From assembly GCA_019022495.1 (NCBI GenBank), contig JAFEKR010000005.1, forward strand, positions 1,922,001 to 1,986,000: 64,000 bases of DNA, written 5' to 3'. Positions 46,501 to 57,294 of this stretch are shown here, piece after piece. Position 1 is the first letter of the stretch; the number at the start of each line of letters is the position of its first letter. The position numbers and the translations under genes were made by a program. The DNA comes from Epichloe hybrida (Eukaryota > Ascomycota > Sordariomycetes > Hypocreales > Clavicipitaceae). The notes below the pieces were generated by a model. It was not told the DNA's origin and searched no databases. It saw only the letters and a list, made by a program, of their open reading frames with translations.

Positions 46501-49500
46501 CCTAATAAAACTATTATTATAGAATTTAAAACGTGGTATTATAGCTAGGGTAACCTATAACTAGTAAGTTATAACTTTATTAGATAAGAGTTGTTATAAG
46601 GGGTTCCTAGGCTAGGACCTATGTACGCCCCTAGAACTATAGCGCGCTGTAGGCGCTTATAGAATAATTTATAACCTATTCTCTTATTATTACTTCTAGG
46701 GGAAACTTCCTAGCACCCTCCTAAATAGCTTTTAGTTATATGCTATATATAAGGTCTAATATAATAGCCTAGTCCTAGAGGTCCTAAAGGTACTTACTAG
46801 CAAAGAGAGCCTCCCTTACTAGAGGTAGGGATAATTAGTGTGTGTGTAAGGCTATAACAGGTTTATCTAGGTCTATTTCTAGTGATAGGGATAGTTATGT
46901 AATTATAATTAGCTATAGAACCTATCCTTATCTTAAGGACTCCCTATATTAGTCCTGTTCCCTCCTAGATAGGGCATCTAGGCATTACGCCTATATGCTA
47001 GGTTTGTAACGCAAATAGAAATTAAATAGCGTGAGTGTGTCTGCCTATTAAGCTTGCTATTCTAATATTAGTCTTAGTGTTATAAAGTACTCTAGGTTCT
47101 TATAGTCTATATAAATTATAAATAGGCAGGAGATGCCTTATAACTTTACTAACTATACCTTTAAGCATAAAATAATAGCTAGTAGCTCCTTATTATAAAT
47201 TATATAATTCTTCTATAATACTATAAGACTAGCGGAGTAGTAGGCTACTAGGTATAATACGCTATCTAGTCCTAATTATAAGAGGTAACTACTAAGGGCT
47301 ATTCCTAAGCAGTTAGCCTTTACTACCGTGAGGTAGTCTGGATTCTATTATACTAGGATAGGATATATAATAAAAGTATTCTTTAGCCTCTTAAAAGCCT
47401 TATCCTCCTCTAGTCCCTAGTAAAATAAGGTATTCCTCTTAGTAAGATAAATAAGGGGGGCTACTAACTTAGAGAAGTTACTAATAAAGTTATAATAGAA
47501 GTTTATAAACCCTAAGAAGCTTTAGACCCCCTATAGCTTTATAGGTGTTACCTATTCCCTTATAGCCACTACCTTTATAGGATTAGGATAAATTAAGCGT
47601 TTTACTATAATAATATATCCTAGGTATTAGACCTCTTTAATAGTAAACATAGACTTATTAATATTAAGGTATAATCCCGTAGAACATAAGCGTCCTAATA
47701 TTAATTATACCTTTACTATATAGTCCTTCCTTAATCCCCTAGAGTAAACTAGAATATTATTAAGGTAAGCTATTATAAAGTCCCCTAATATATTCCCTAA
47801 GGATTTATTAATATACTATTAGAAGGTTACTAGTGCACTTACTAGGCTAAATAGATAAACTAACTATTTAAATAGTCTAAACCTAGTGTAAAAGGTAGTA
47901 AGGTACTCCTTACCCTTAGCTATCTATAGTTTATAAAATACTATATAAATATTTACCTTTATAAACTAATATACCTAGGAGAGGGAGTGTAGTATCTCCT
48001 TAATTAATAGGAGTAGATATTAATTCTATGCTATAATCTTATTAAGTGTGTAATAGTTTACGCAAAACCGCTATCCCTTATTTGCTTTTTTTATAAGGAG
48101 AATAGGGGCTATAGCTAACGAGGAGCTAGCATAAATCTAGCCCTTATCTATTAGATCTATTATCTAGCGATAAACCTCTAATAACTAATCCCTTAGTATA
48201 TTATATAGTAAACCCTATAGGAGTGTTAGTTTAGATCTATCTGGATTCCTATGTAAATATATATAATAATTAAGAGAACCCTTATATAAGGGTAGGCTAT
48301 TAGCTTTAGCCTTATTAAAAAGATTTGTAAAGTCCACTAATTCCCTTAGTAACATAGCTATATTAAAGCTATCTAGTTTTATTTTAAGCGCTATAATCTA
48401 TAGCACTATTATTATTTCTTTAAGGCTTATAGCTATAAACCTTATTATAGTATCCCTTATCTTTTATACCTATTACGCCTTAGCTATATATAAGGAACTA
48501 ATAATCCCCTATACTAAGGCTTCCCCCCTATGCTTAGTAGCTTCTAAAACACAAAGGCCCTTTACTACACTAATTACTAGTTACTATTTTACCATATAAA
48601 TTACAATATTATAGTGCTCTAGCTATAGCATACTAAAGATAATATCCTAGGTAAGACCTAGGATAATATATAAGTACACTAATAACTCCTACCTATTAAT
48701 ATTAATACTAGCTTATACTATATAGGTAATAAAGGAGGACTCCTCTCTTTATTACCTCTCTCTTCTCTCTATTTCTACTATAGTATATACTTACCTTTAT
48801 TTTAGTAGTTATATAAGCTCTAGGCTAAGCTATCTTACTACTAATTTGCTAATAGCACTATAGTAATTATAGCTATAATTAATCTAGATATTAATATAAA
48901 AATATATATTAAAGAGTACTAGGATTAAGAAAGGTAGTTAGTCTATATATTAATCTATATCTCTATCTATATCTATAAACTAGCTATACTTATCTAAATC
49001 TATAGCTACTAGCTAGCCCCTTTACCCTTATATAAGACTTTACTTAAGGGCTACTTATTTTCTAAGGAGTTTATAATAGCCTCCTTATCTATGCTTTTCG
49101 TATCCACCCTATGTAAGTTAATCTAGACCTTAGGTTAGTAGGGCAGGAGGAAGGTATATTCCTAGATATAATAGTCCTTAGATTTATAATATAGGTAGCA
49201 CCCCTCTTAGTAGTATTTAGTTAGTTCTACCTAAGTTACTTACTTAGCCCTTAGCTAATTTATGTTTCTCTTTAGGCCCTTATCCTTCTTATCTAACTTA
49301 TTTTACTTACCTTATTAAGTTATTATAGCATGCACTCCTATTATAAGTGTATTACTATTATAGTCTATTTGTTAGGGGGTGGGTTAGCCTAGCTAGGGTT
49401 TATATTAGTTCTAAAACTTCTCCTCTAAGGTATAAGATTTAATATTAACTATAATACTATAGTACTAAGTAACTATAACATAGTATTTTATTTAGCTTAT

Positions 49501-50306
49501 CCCCTTACTAATAGATATTTCTCTTATACGCTTATTAAGTGCGCATTAAAGCTTAGCTAGCTTAACATCCTTAGTCTAATAGGTCCCCCCTACTAGGGAG
49601 AGTTTCTATTTAAAATAAATAAAAAATATAGTAAATAGCTCCCTTACCCCTTATTCTATCTAGTTAAGTTCTATAAGGGCTATCTTCTATCTATAGGGAT
49701 TTATATAAAGTATCTCTAAGTAGGTTAGAAAAGCCATAGGGTTATAGTTATTTATATAGCTTATCTTAAAGAATAATATAATCCGAGCCTAAACCTTAGG
49801 TAATAGGTTCTAGTAAATAAATACCTATTAGTCCTTATTAGACTTAATAAAGTCCCTATCTACCTCTAACTTATATTCTATTAGGAACTTCTAGGTAGTA
49901 AATGTAGCCTTATTACTATTATATAGGTTACCTATAGGAATTAGTTTTTAGCGGATTTATAACATAAGGGATAGTAAGGCTAGCCCCTAAAGTAAAATAT
50001 AATCTAAATTAATTCTAGTAGGGTTTATTAGGGCGTTTAGTAGGAAGTTCTATTATACTACTAATTCTAGGTTTACATGTATATGTTATTATAGGCTCTT
50101 AATTACCTTTACCTACTATGCTAGTATTAGTTAAAGCGTCTTAAACTAGGTATTCTAGGCTTCTAGTAGTACCACAGCTTTAGATAGGGGGGTGTGAGTC
50201 CCCTAGCTAGGTTAGTTATAAGGCTAAAGCGTGTCTATTAGGTCTATTATTGTTTACTTTATTTCTTTTAGTAGCCTTCTTTTTAGACTAAAGGAAGTCT
50301 CTTAAT
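43519..50306 (-). pseudogene. Gypsy-4 gag-pol relic
   Basis: On the minus strand the RT/RNase H junction is readable at about 47330-47760. It includes SMFTIKEVQYLGYII, then SFLGF.NFYYNFI.NFSKLVAPL and LTKRNTLF, the standard gypsy order after the catalytic RT motif. RNase H remains continue to about 46900, integrase is expected at about 44700-46700, and RT proper and protease/gag lie at 47760-50200. Stop codons are very frequent (CAG and CGA to TAG/TGA). Confidence 0.72.
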
Positions 50307-50525
50307 TATTATAGACTAGCCCCTAGGTAGCTATAATAGGGCGTTAATATAGTATTAAGAGACTTAGGGAAGAGAAGGGAAAGGAGAAAAGGCTATCCCT
50401 AGTAATACCCCTTATACCCCCTTAGCTCCTTATGTAAGCCCCCCTTTCCTTACCTTACCTAATCCTGCTTGCCCCTACCCTTCCTGCTATACGGAAAATG
50501 CTTAGGCAAAGCCTAAGCCCTTACA
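50307..50525 (-). repeat. Gypsy-4 5' LTR
   Basis: This 219-bp copy has a RIP-changed start (TATTATAGACTAG) but a well preserved second half ending CCCTTACA. The two LTRs of one element thus carry RIP damage in different parts. Confidence 0.9.
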
Positions 50526-50530
50526 CTATT

Positions 50531-50744
50531 CTAGGCTACGTTATATGTGTTAAAAAGAGAAAAGAAGTTAAAAGCTAGAATTCGCGATAATAGAAGAGAA
50601 AGGGGGCTACGTATTTATAGCCCTACATTTCCTAGCTAATTAACGGGCTAGGTTGCGGGTCACATGTGGGGCCTGCGCGCGGCCTAAGCTTTTGCTAGGT
50701 AATTGCGGCTGCGACGCGCGATTAATATCACCTTTGTTCTAACA
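50531..50744 (-). repeat. Copia-3 5' LTR, right fragment
   Basis: This continues the LTR interrupted at 43299 (CTAGGCTACG onward) and ends TTCTAACA at 50744. It is notably GC-richer than its surroundings (GGGTCACATGTGGGGCCTG near 50658), that is, barely RIP-mutated here. Confidence 0.85.
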
Positions 50745-53700
50745 AAAGGCTCTTAAATAATACTCTAAAACTTAGTTTAAATATTCTATCTAACTATTTA
50801 TTTACAAGTAAAACGCAGTGCTTAGTTACTACTTAGTTATAATAAGATAGTAAAAGGTTATCTAAAACCTACTAGTAAAGGTTAAACCATGGTTTATAAT
50901 AATACTCTCTAGAGCGCTATAATCCCTAAAAACATATTCTAAGAATATAGTAGCTAACCTATCGCTAGTTATACGCGTTAAAACAAGGATATAAATACTA
51001 TATTTTGTAAAATAGTTTATAATAACTAAGATTATATTATAGGTCTAGTTTATATCTTTTATAGGCAGTAGCCTTATAATAAAGTTTATTAATAATTCTT
51101 AAAAAGGCTAATTAAGCACTAGTAGCATAGCTAGCTTACTATAAGGTTTATAGTGCCTTAGCTTTAAAGTCTAGTAGCTTATATAAGTTTATATATATAA
51201 CTTAGTATCTTTCTTTATTATTAGCTAGTAATACTAACTTATAATCTAATAGAGAGTCCTACTAACTCCTTAGTGGCCTACTACTAGGTTATTATAAGTA
51301 AGTAATATAACTTCCTTTCTTATACTAACTAGAATAAAAACTTTATTCTTAAACATCAATAGCTTAAAGGGCCTAATAAACTATATTTATAATACTTCTA
51401 GGTTACTACTCTTAAGTAGCTTCCTCTAACCTATAGTAAAGTTATTACCTTACTATACTTAAAATAATATAACTTAAATTAAAGTCTTTAGTTTTATATA
51501 TATAGGATAAGCATTATATATAAACTTAGAAAAGGTTTACTAGACTACCTATATTCTTACTATAACACTACTATAAGTAGCTAGCTTATAGTATATTTTT
51601 AGACTTATAAATAAATTATAGCTAAGTAGCGTTTTAAGGGGGTGCTTACACTACTTACTAACTACTAACCTAGCTAGACTCCTAACCTATAGGCTTACTA
51701 GACTTATAGAAATATTAGAAAATATAAATAAAGCATAACCTTATTACTTATAATAAGTAAACCTAGTTAGTATACTACTTATAGGCTTTATAGGACTATT
51801 AGGTTTCTTAATAATATAATGAAGTTATATCTTCTTAAAACCCTAGAGGCTTAAATAGCCCTTATAGCGCTCTTATAATAAACTATTAATTACACTAAGT
51901 AATATAACCTTAGGGCCTATATCTATACTATTATATATATAGTGCCCTTACTACTTAGTATTTAAAAACTTAGCTAAGAAGTTAGGTAGCTATAAGAATA
52001 TAGCCTTTGCCTTACACTCCTTACTAATATAATTTACTTTTCTTAATAAGGTATTAGTAAGATTTAACTTACTTATATAATATTTAATCCTTAAATTAAA
52101 TAAATAGAGCTTATCTAATACTATTACCTACCTACTAGTTAGCTTTAGCTTTATAGCTAGGTACTTATAGTTTAGATAGTCTATAATAACTATAATCTAA
52201 TAAGTTAAATATATAAGGTAATATCTTTAGGCTTAAAACGCCTCTAAGATTACTAATAACTTAGCATCTAGGGTTAAGTAGTAAAGTTTAATATTAGTTA
52301 ACTTCCTTAAAAAATACGCTACTAGGTGCTAGCTACCTAGCACTAATATTATAAGTATAGCTTTAATTATATAACTAGATATATCTATCTTTACTCTTAG
52401 CAAATAAAGTAAGTTAAAGTGCACTAAGATTAGTGCCTTCTAGAACTTCTTTTAGAGTTCTTTAAACACTATAAGTTTACTAGGCTTTAGCTTAAACTTT
52501 ACTAGTTAAACACCCTTTAGGTAGTTTATTAGTAAAACTACTACCTTATTATACTATTTTATAAAGTATTAGTAAAACCCTATAAACCTAAGGAATAACT
52601 AAATATTAAACATACTATAAGGTATTAACTAGGTTATAATAGCTTTAACCCTTAATAGTTCTATCTTAATACCTTTTTTAGATATAATAAACCCTAGGAA
52701 TTTCACTTATAATACTAAAAATTAGTATTTCTTAAGGTTAATATAAAGATCCACGTCCTAAAGTTACTTTAGCACCCTTTTAACATACTTTATATATCTT
52801 ATAAGGTTACTACTATATATTAGAATATTATTAAGGTAAATAATATAGAATTTATCTATAAGTCCCTTAAGAGTATTATTTATATATTCCTAAAAAGTAG
52901 CTAGTGTATTTACTAATCTAAATAGTATTATAAGGTACTTAAAGTGCCTATAGTAGTAATAAAATGCTATCTTTTACTTATTACCCTTATAAATACATAG
53001 CTAGTAGTATACCTCTTAGAGATTTAATAATATAAAAACCTTTATACTTACTAGTTAATTAAGAATTTTAGAGATTAATAGTAAGGGGGCCTTATTTTTA
53101 ATAGTAATCCTATTAAGACCCTTATAATTTATATAAAGCCTTAATTTCCCTAACTTTTTTAGGATAAATAAAATTAGGGCTCTAGCTAGGCTTATTAATC
53201 TTCTAATTTATCCTTTCTCCTATATACCAGAGCTTTGTACTACACTACATCTTGTAGTTTTTTTTTTTCTAACAAATAATTCATATCTAATCTTAGAAAA
53301 TATATAGAGATATAAAACTTTGATTTTTAAATAGATAACTTTGAAACTACAGTGTAGTTATATACAAAGGTGGGTCTAAAAGTGGGTCCTTAGGCCACAA
53401 ATTGGAAAAACTACATTTTACTACATTTTAGTACTAAAAAAATACTACAAATGTAGTATTTGTGATTTGTGGAGCGAGGGCCCACTTTTAGACCCACCTA
53501 TATATATAGTATTTTTCTAAGAATTTTCCTCTATAAGATCACGTGATTTTTAGGATAATAACTTTAATTATAAGCCAGATATAAAAATAAATAGAAATAC
53601 TACAAGAAATACTACACTACACGAGTGCAAAGCTCTGCTATATACTTATAAGGTACTCCCTAAGCACCTCTAGCTCTTTTTTTACTAGGTTATATATAAG

Positions 53701-55814
53701 TCCTTATAGTAGCTATTTTCTCTTTTCTAATTTAATTATATAAGTATAACCCCTAAGTTCTAGAAGCTTACTAGCTAGATCTTTTAAAAATATATTTATA
53801 AATTTTATATACTTCTCTAGGATTTACTATTAGGGTATATTACTATTTATTTCTAGTATAGACACTACTAGCTCCTTATAAAATACTACTTAGAGTACTA
53901 TTATACTTCTTAGTTTCTTTTTCTTTAGGGGCTAGATATTACTTATTACTATTACTATAATTATATTATAAGTTAGGTTATTACTTACTATATCTCCTAC
54001 TAGTAAAACTTTATTAATATCTCTCTTTTTTATTCTAGGCTTAACTACTTTAACTTTTAGTAATACTAGTAATAGTATAATAAAGAATTACTTTACTACC
54101 TTATATAGTTATTACTTACCTAAAGTAAATATAATATATTCTTTAGTTATTAGAAACCTTTAAAAACCTTACTTTTAATCTATTACTATAGGTTTATACT
54201 CTAAGGTCTAGTTTATTCCTAGGAGTATTTCTTCTCTAGTATTAGTAATATAGTAGCTAACTTAGTAAACCCTTATATAGCCTATACTATCCTTTACCTT
54301 AACTAGTTTATATAAGATTCCTTAGTATAAAATCTTATTCTTACTTATACTTTCTAGTATTACCTTTACTTTCTTTATATTCTTTTAATTCTATTTTAAT
54401 AATAATTTAAGGTAAATTATTAAATACTTTATACCTATATTAAATAGCGCTAGTATTACTAACTAGTAGTTATTTTACTATAAGGATACTTATATTCTTA
54501 TTCTCTTATCTATAGGTTTCTTTATAGTAAGACTATTATCCTAGGCTTATACTAAACTAATTAGAATTTTATTTAAGTTTAAAGATTTATTACTACTATC
54601 TTTATACTTCTTAGTAATATACTTATTACTCTTATAAATTAAGTAGTTTATTACTTTATATTTATTTACACTATATCTAAGGCTATTATATTTATAGTAT
54701 TTAAATAGCCTCTAGCTTATACCTTATTACTAGGAACTTTACTATAAGTTATCTATAAGGGAGCTAGAGTATTATCTTTTATTATTTTTACTCTCTTTAT
54801 TATAGCTTTTATTATAACTCTTTATTATAAATATTATTATAACTTTAGCTTTTTTACCTTAGCCTTATAGATAGCTTTAAGATATAAGGAACTCCTAGCT
54901 AACTATATACTACCTTATAGTATTATTTAAGCTATTTAGAAATATTACTATTCTTAAATATAAAGGGATTTAGTTAGGTAATTTAGCTTTTACCTTTATT
55001 TAAAGTCTTAGAAAAGATTAAAAAAATTAATTATACTTTTACCTAAGGTTTAGTAATATTCTAGTAGCTTCTAAGTACCTTATATCTTTATTTATTACAC
55101 TAGTATTTAGCTAAGATATAAATCTATCCTAGGTATAGAATATATAGTTAACTATTCTATTTACTATTATATAATATATCTATTATTACTTTATATTATT
55201 AGCTAGGTAGCTACTAGTATATATTACCTTTATCTTATTATCCTAGAAAGTTCTTAGGTTTAACTAGAATAGTATATTTAAATCTTATAAGTATACTTAT
55301 AAATTCTTATAAGTATTTTCTTTATATATAAGTACCTTATACTATATTTTAATAAAGCTTTATAAGTATATACTTATTATAAACTTACTATTAGGTAAGA
55401 AACCTAGGAATATAGGATTTATTAGTATATTTATCTAAGAGATAATTATAAGTCTTTTACCTAATCTAGCTAATTATAGGTTTACTTCTATTTCTTTAAG
55501 CTATGCTTTTATTTCTAAGATCTTTTATCTTATATAAGTATTATATAGCTAGGCTTATATAACCTTATATTACCTCTATAGCTAGTCTAGATTATTATTA
55601 TTTCTAGATCTAAGGTTACTATATTAGTTAGGTAGTATTTACTATACCTTATTATATTCTATAGTTAAAGTATTTAGGTTATTACTTAGGTACTATAGGT
55701 TTAGGGCTTTCTTACTAAGTAGTATAAGTATATTCTAAGTAAAGATTCTATAGCTTCTTTATTTTTAAATCTAGCTAATAGTTTATTTTCCTAAAAGGGT
55801 TTAAGAGTTTAACT
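50745..55814 (-). pseudogene. Gypsy-5 gag-pol relic (main part)
   Basis: On the minus strand the reverse transcriptase is readable around 52780-52980 (RHFKYLIILFRLVNTLATFQEYI, then the YLDD-type box as YLNN) and starts near 53640-53700 (NLVKKELEVLREYL) on the other side of MITE-2. The integrase core is readable at 50745-50960 (ALESIITNHGLTFTSRF), ending abruptly within the LE.YLRAF segment at the Copia-3 border. Gag and protease should lie at about 53800-55800 but are too degraded to read. Confidence 0.72.
53227..53638. mobile_element. MITE-2, strongly palindromic miniature element with TA duplication
   Basis: Terminal inverted repeats CCAGAGCTTTGTAC (53227-53240) and its near reverse complement at 53625-53638 are followed inward by a second inverted block (TACACTACA and CTTGTAG words). 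TA flanks both ends. The centre contains a 22-bp near-perfect stem, 53368-53389 against 53478-53499, enclosing further paired CCACAAAT/ATTTGTGG arms. It is non-coding, hardly RIP-mutated, and inserted at the start of the Gypsy-5 reverse transcriptase. Confidence 0.85.
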
Positions 55815-56081
55815 TATTATAACTATAGTAAAAAAAATATAAATAAAGTAAAGGCTAAGGTTCTTAGTTATAGCTAGAGAGCTATTACTTAGGGGTAAGT
55901 ATATAAAGGTCTTAAACTCTAACCTTTTATATCTCTTATAAGTAATTCTTATCTAAATACTTTACTATATATATATAGCTATCTAGTAGCTACTTAGTTA
56001 TTTATATAGGCTAAGGCTTATCTAAGGGCTTCATTATGTAACTGTCCTATCCGCGACTCCCTAGCCTCCGTGCTCCTAACA
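55815..56081 (-). repeat. Gypsy-5 5' LTR
   Basis: This 267-bp LTR ends CTCCTAACA at 56081 and is followed by the GTAAG duplication. Its inner end is very strongly mutated (TATTATAACTATAG for TGTCACGACTGTG), while its outer 50 bp are nearly intact. Confidence 0.9.
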
Positions 56082-56146
56082 GTAAGCCTCTTATTTAATT
56101 TACCTAGTGAGATTACGACCCCGCTAGCTAATTAGATTCTTGTCTA

Positions 56147-56186
56147 GGACTTGTGCAGGGGACACGACTTTTGACTCGGACATCCG
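56147..56186 (-). repeat. Right terminal inverted repeat of the Tc1-type element
   Basis: It is the exact reverse complement of 10256-10295, followed by TA at 56187-56188. Between 56087 and 56146 lies the short stranded 5' end of the transposon. Confidence 0.9.
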
Positions 56187-56188
56187 TA

Positions 56189-56488
56189 CATACATACAAT
56201 ACAACCCCTGAATTATTTTACAAATCTACATAACAGGGGTGATTGAGCCAATGAGATATCAGGCGGGCGACAGGGGCTAGGATGACAGATACCTCAATTT
56301 CCTCACAACTCATATTAGAAATCATGTATCTTTAAGTAGCGCTTAATACCCTGCATATTTTCCTTGTAACTCTCTAAAATAATACAGGGGTTAAATTGCA
56401 CGTATAGCTAATCACAGCTGTTAGCGAGGGACGAATAACTGGGGCATGTAGATTTGTAAAATAATTCAGGGGGTAGAGTGTATGTATG
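56189..56488. mobile_element. MITE-3, 300-bp miniature element abutting the Tc1 end
   Basis: Inverted repeats of 43 bp with a few mismatches (56189-56231 and 56446-56488, sharing GAATTATTTTACAAATCTAC) are flanked by TA on both sides. The left TA (56187-56188) is also the target duplication of the Tc1 element. The interior is non-coding. It has normal base composition, so it escaped RIP. Confidence 0.82.
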
Positions 56489-56490
56489 TA

Positions 56491-57294
56491 CAGTACGACA
56501 GTACAAAGCAGCTGCCCCATACCAATCCACATACAACTTGTACCATGTACAGTCGGTGCAAACTTTGCACCGGCTCGTGGATCAGACCCTACATAATACC
56601 ACACTGAAATACCTTGTTTTATACCCCGCAAGGTAGCTTTAACGGTCTTTATGCTGTAAGAGCATAAGCCTTCTTGATCCACTAGGTTATATTACTGTAA
56701 CTCGCTTATAATATTTCGTGTAGTGGAAATTGGAAATATGTAAGGCGCCGTGTACCGTATTTTAGCCTAGAAGCAGGGAAGACAGGCTGGCCATTATCCA
56801 TGCTCCAACACAATGCCACGGATGTTAATTTGCGGGTAGCGAGGAGTTCACTTGACGTGCAGTGCATGAAGTGGACACATTCAAACCTAAACGAAGCTTC
56901 AGCTCAACCTTTGCCGTATTGACTGCTGGAGGTCCCCTTTGATTGCGATGAATAACAAGACCTTGTATTTAGTTACTGTCGTGCATTTTTGGCAGCATCT
57001 GCACGTTCCGCACGATTGAGCCTTGGATTGTCATCTGTAACTGCCAGCACCGTACAACCCTCACGCACGCACGCACGCACACACGCACACACGTACTAAA
57101 AATACGTTTCAAGTTGGTTACATGGCTGCGCCGCGACAGCTTTCCCCTCCTCCACCCTGTGGCATCTGCTTCTCCTCCTTGACTGGCTATCGTCGCGTTG
57201 CCACTATTTCCGACCCTCACATTCATTTCCAACTGCCCGAAAGAGTTTTACCTTGAACAGTGGCTGTAGCTTCGCGGACGCCTCGAGCATCACC
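56491..57294. promoter_or_regulatory. Upstream region of the Zn2Cys6 gene, with a microsatellite
   Basis: About 800 bp of host sequence separate MITE-3 from the transcription factor start. An ACGC/CA microsatellite lies at about 57062-57093. The promoter and 5' untranslated region must be here; no specific site is assigned. Minus-strand frames of 60-100 codons show no domain and are ignored. Confidence 0.5.

Larger units (their letters stand above)
43300..50525 (-). mobile_element. Gypsy-4, Ty3/gypsy retrotransposon inserted in a Copia-3 LTR, TSD CTATT
   Basis: Both LTRs are 219 bp (43300-43518 and 50307-50525), beginning TGTTATGGACTGG and ending CCCTTACA in the less mutated copies. The flanking duplication CTATT (43295-43299 and 50526-50530) lies exactly in the LTR of Copia-3. 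The minus strand encodes gypsy reverse transcriptase. The total of 7.2 kb is normal. The interior is so strongly RIP-mutated that no frame of 60 codons survives on any strand. Confidence 0.93.
36483..50744 (-). mobile_element. Copia-3, Ty1/copia retrotransposon on the minus strand
   Basis: The left LTR (36483-36805) and right LTR (43222-43299 plus 50531-50744) are in direct orientation, begin TGTTAG and end TTCTAACA (RIP form TTTTAATA on the left). The minus-strand interior encodes copia RT and RNase H. The right LTR is split by Gypsy-4. A purine tract borders the left LTR and the CTAATTAGTAGTTACC primer-binding word borders the right LTR, both on the minus strand, which fixes the orientation. 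The outer flanks (CTATA left, AAAGG right) do not match, so the insertion site has been altered. Confidence 0.85.
12867..56081 (-). mobile_element. Gypsy-5, Ty3/gypsy retrotransposon with nested insertions
   Basis: LTRs of 267 bp at 12867-13133 (3') and 55815-56081 (5') are flanked by an identical 5-bp duplication GTAAG (12862-12866 and 56082-56086). The body on the minus strand is split: a small 3' part lies right of 13134, and the rest is at 50745-55814. The latter part encodes gag/protease remains, a gypsy reverse transcriptase and an integrase. Apart from its LTRs the element is heavily RIP-mutated. A LINE, Copia-1, Copia-3 and MITE-2 lie inside it. About 5.6 kb of its own sequence can be accounted for. 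Confidence 0.88.
10256..56186 (-). mobile_element. Tc1/mariner-type DNA transposon, split by nested insertions (outermost unit of the block)
   Basis: Identical 40-bp inverted repeats (starting CGGATGTCCGAGTC) lie at 10256-10295 and 56147-56186, each flanked outside by TA. The stretch inside the left end encodes, on the minus strand, a RIP-damaged Tc1-like DDE transposase. If the solo LTR at 10949-11771 and the Gypsy-5 insertion with their duplications are removed, about 1.88 kb remain, the usual size of a fungal Tc1/pogo element. The 46-kb span is therefore a small transposon filled with later insertions rather than a giant element. TIR identity shows that the short ends escaped RIP. Confidence 0.85.

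Noticed and set aside
10256..56186. A single giant transposon (Starship-like) with 40-bp inverted repeats
   Set aside because: The ends match a small Tc1 transposase relic lying directly inside the left end, and the rest is explained by inserts with their own TSDs. No tyrosine recombinase captain gene or cargo gene is seen.
56374..56682. 102-codon minus-strand frame upstream of the transcription factor
   Set aside because: It runs through MITE-3 and has no recognisable domain.
57062..57093. ACGC/CA microsatellite as a regulatory array
   Set aside because: Simple repeats of this kind are common in fungal promoters; nothing indicates function.
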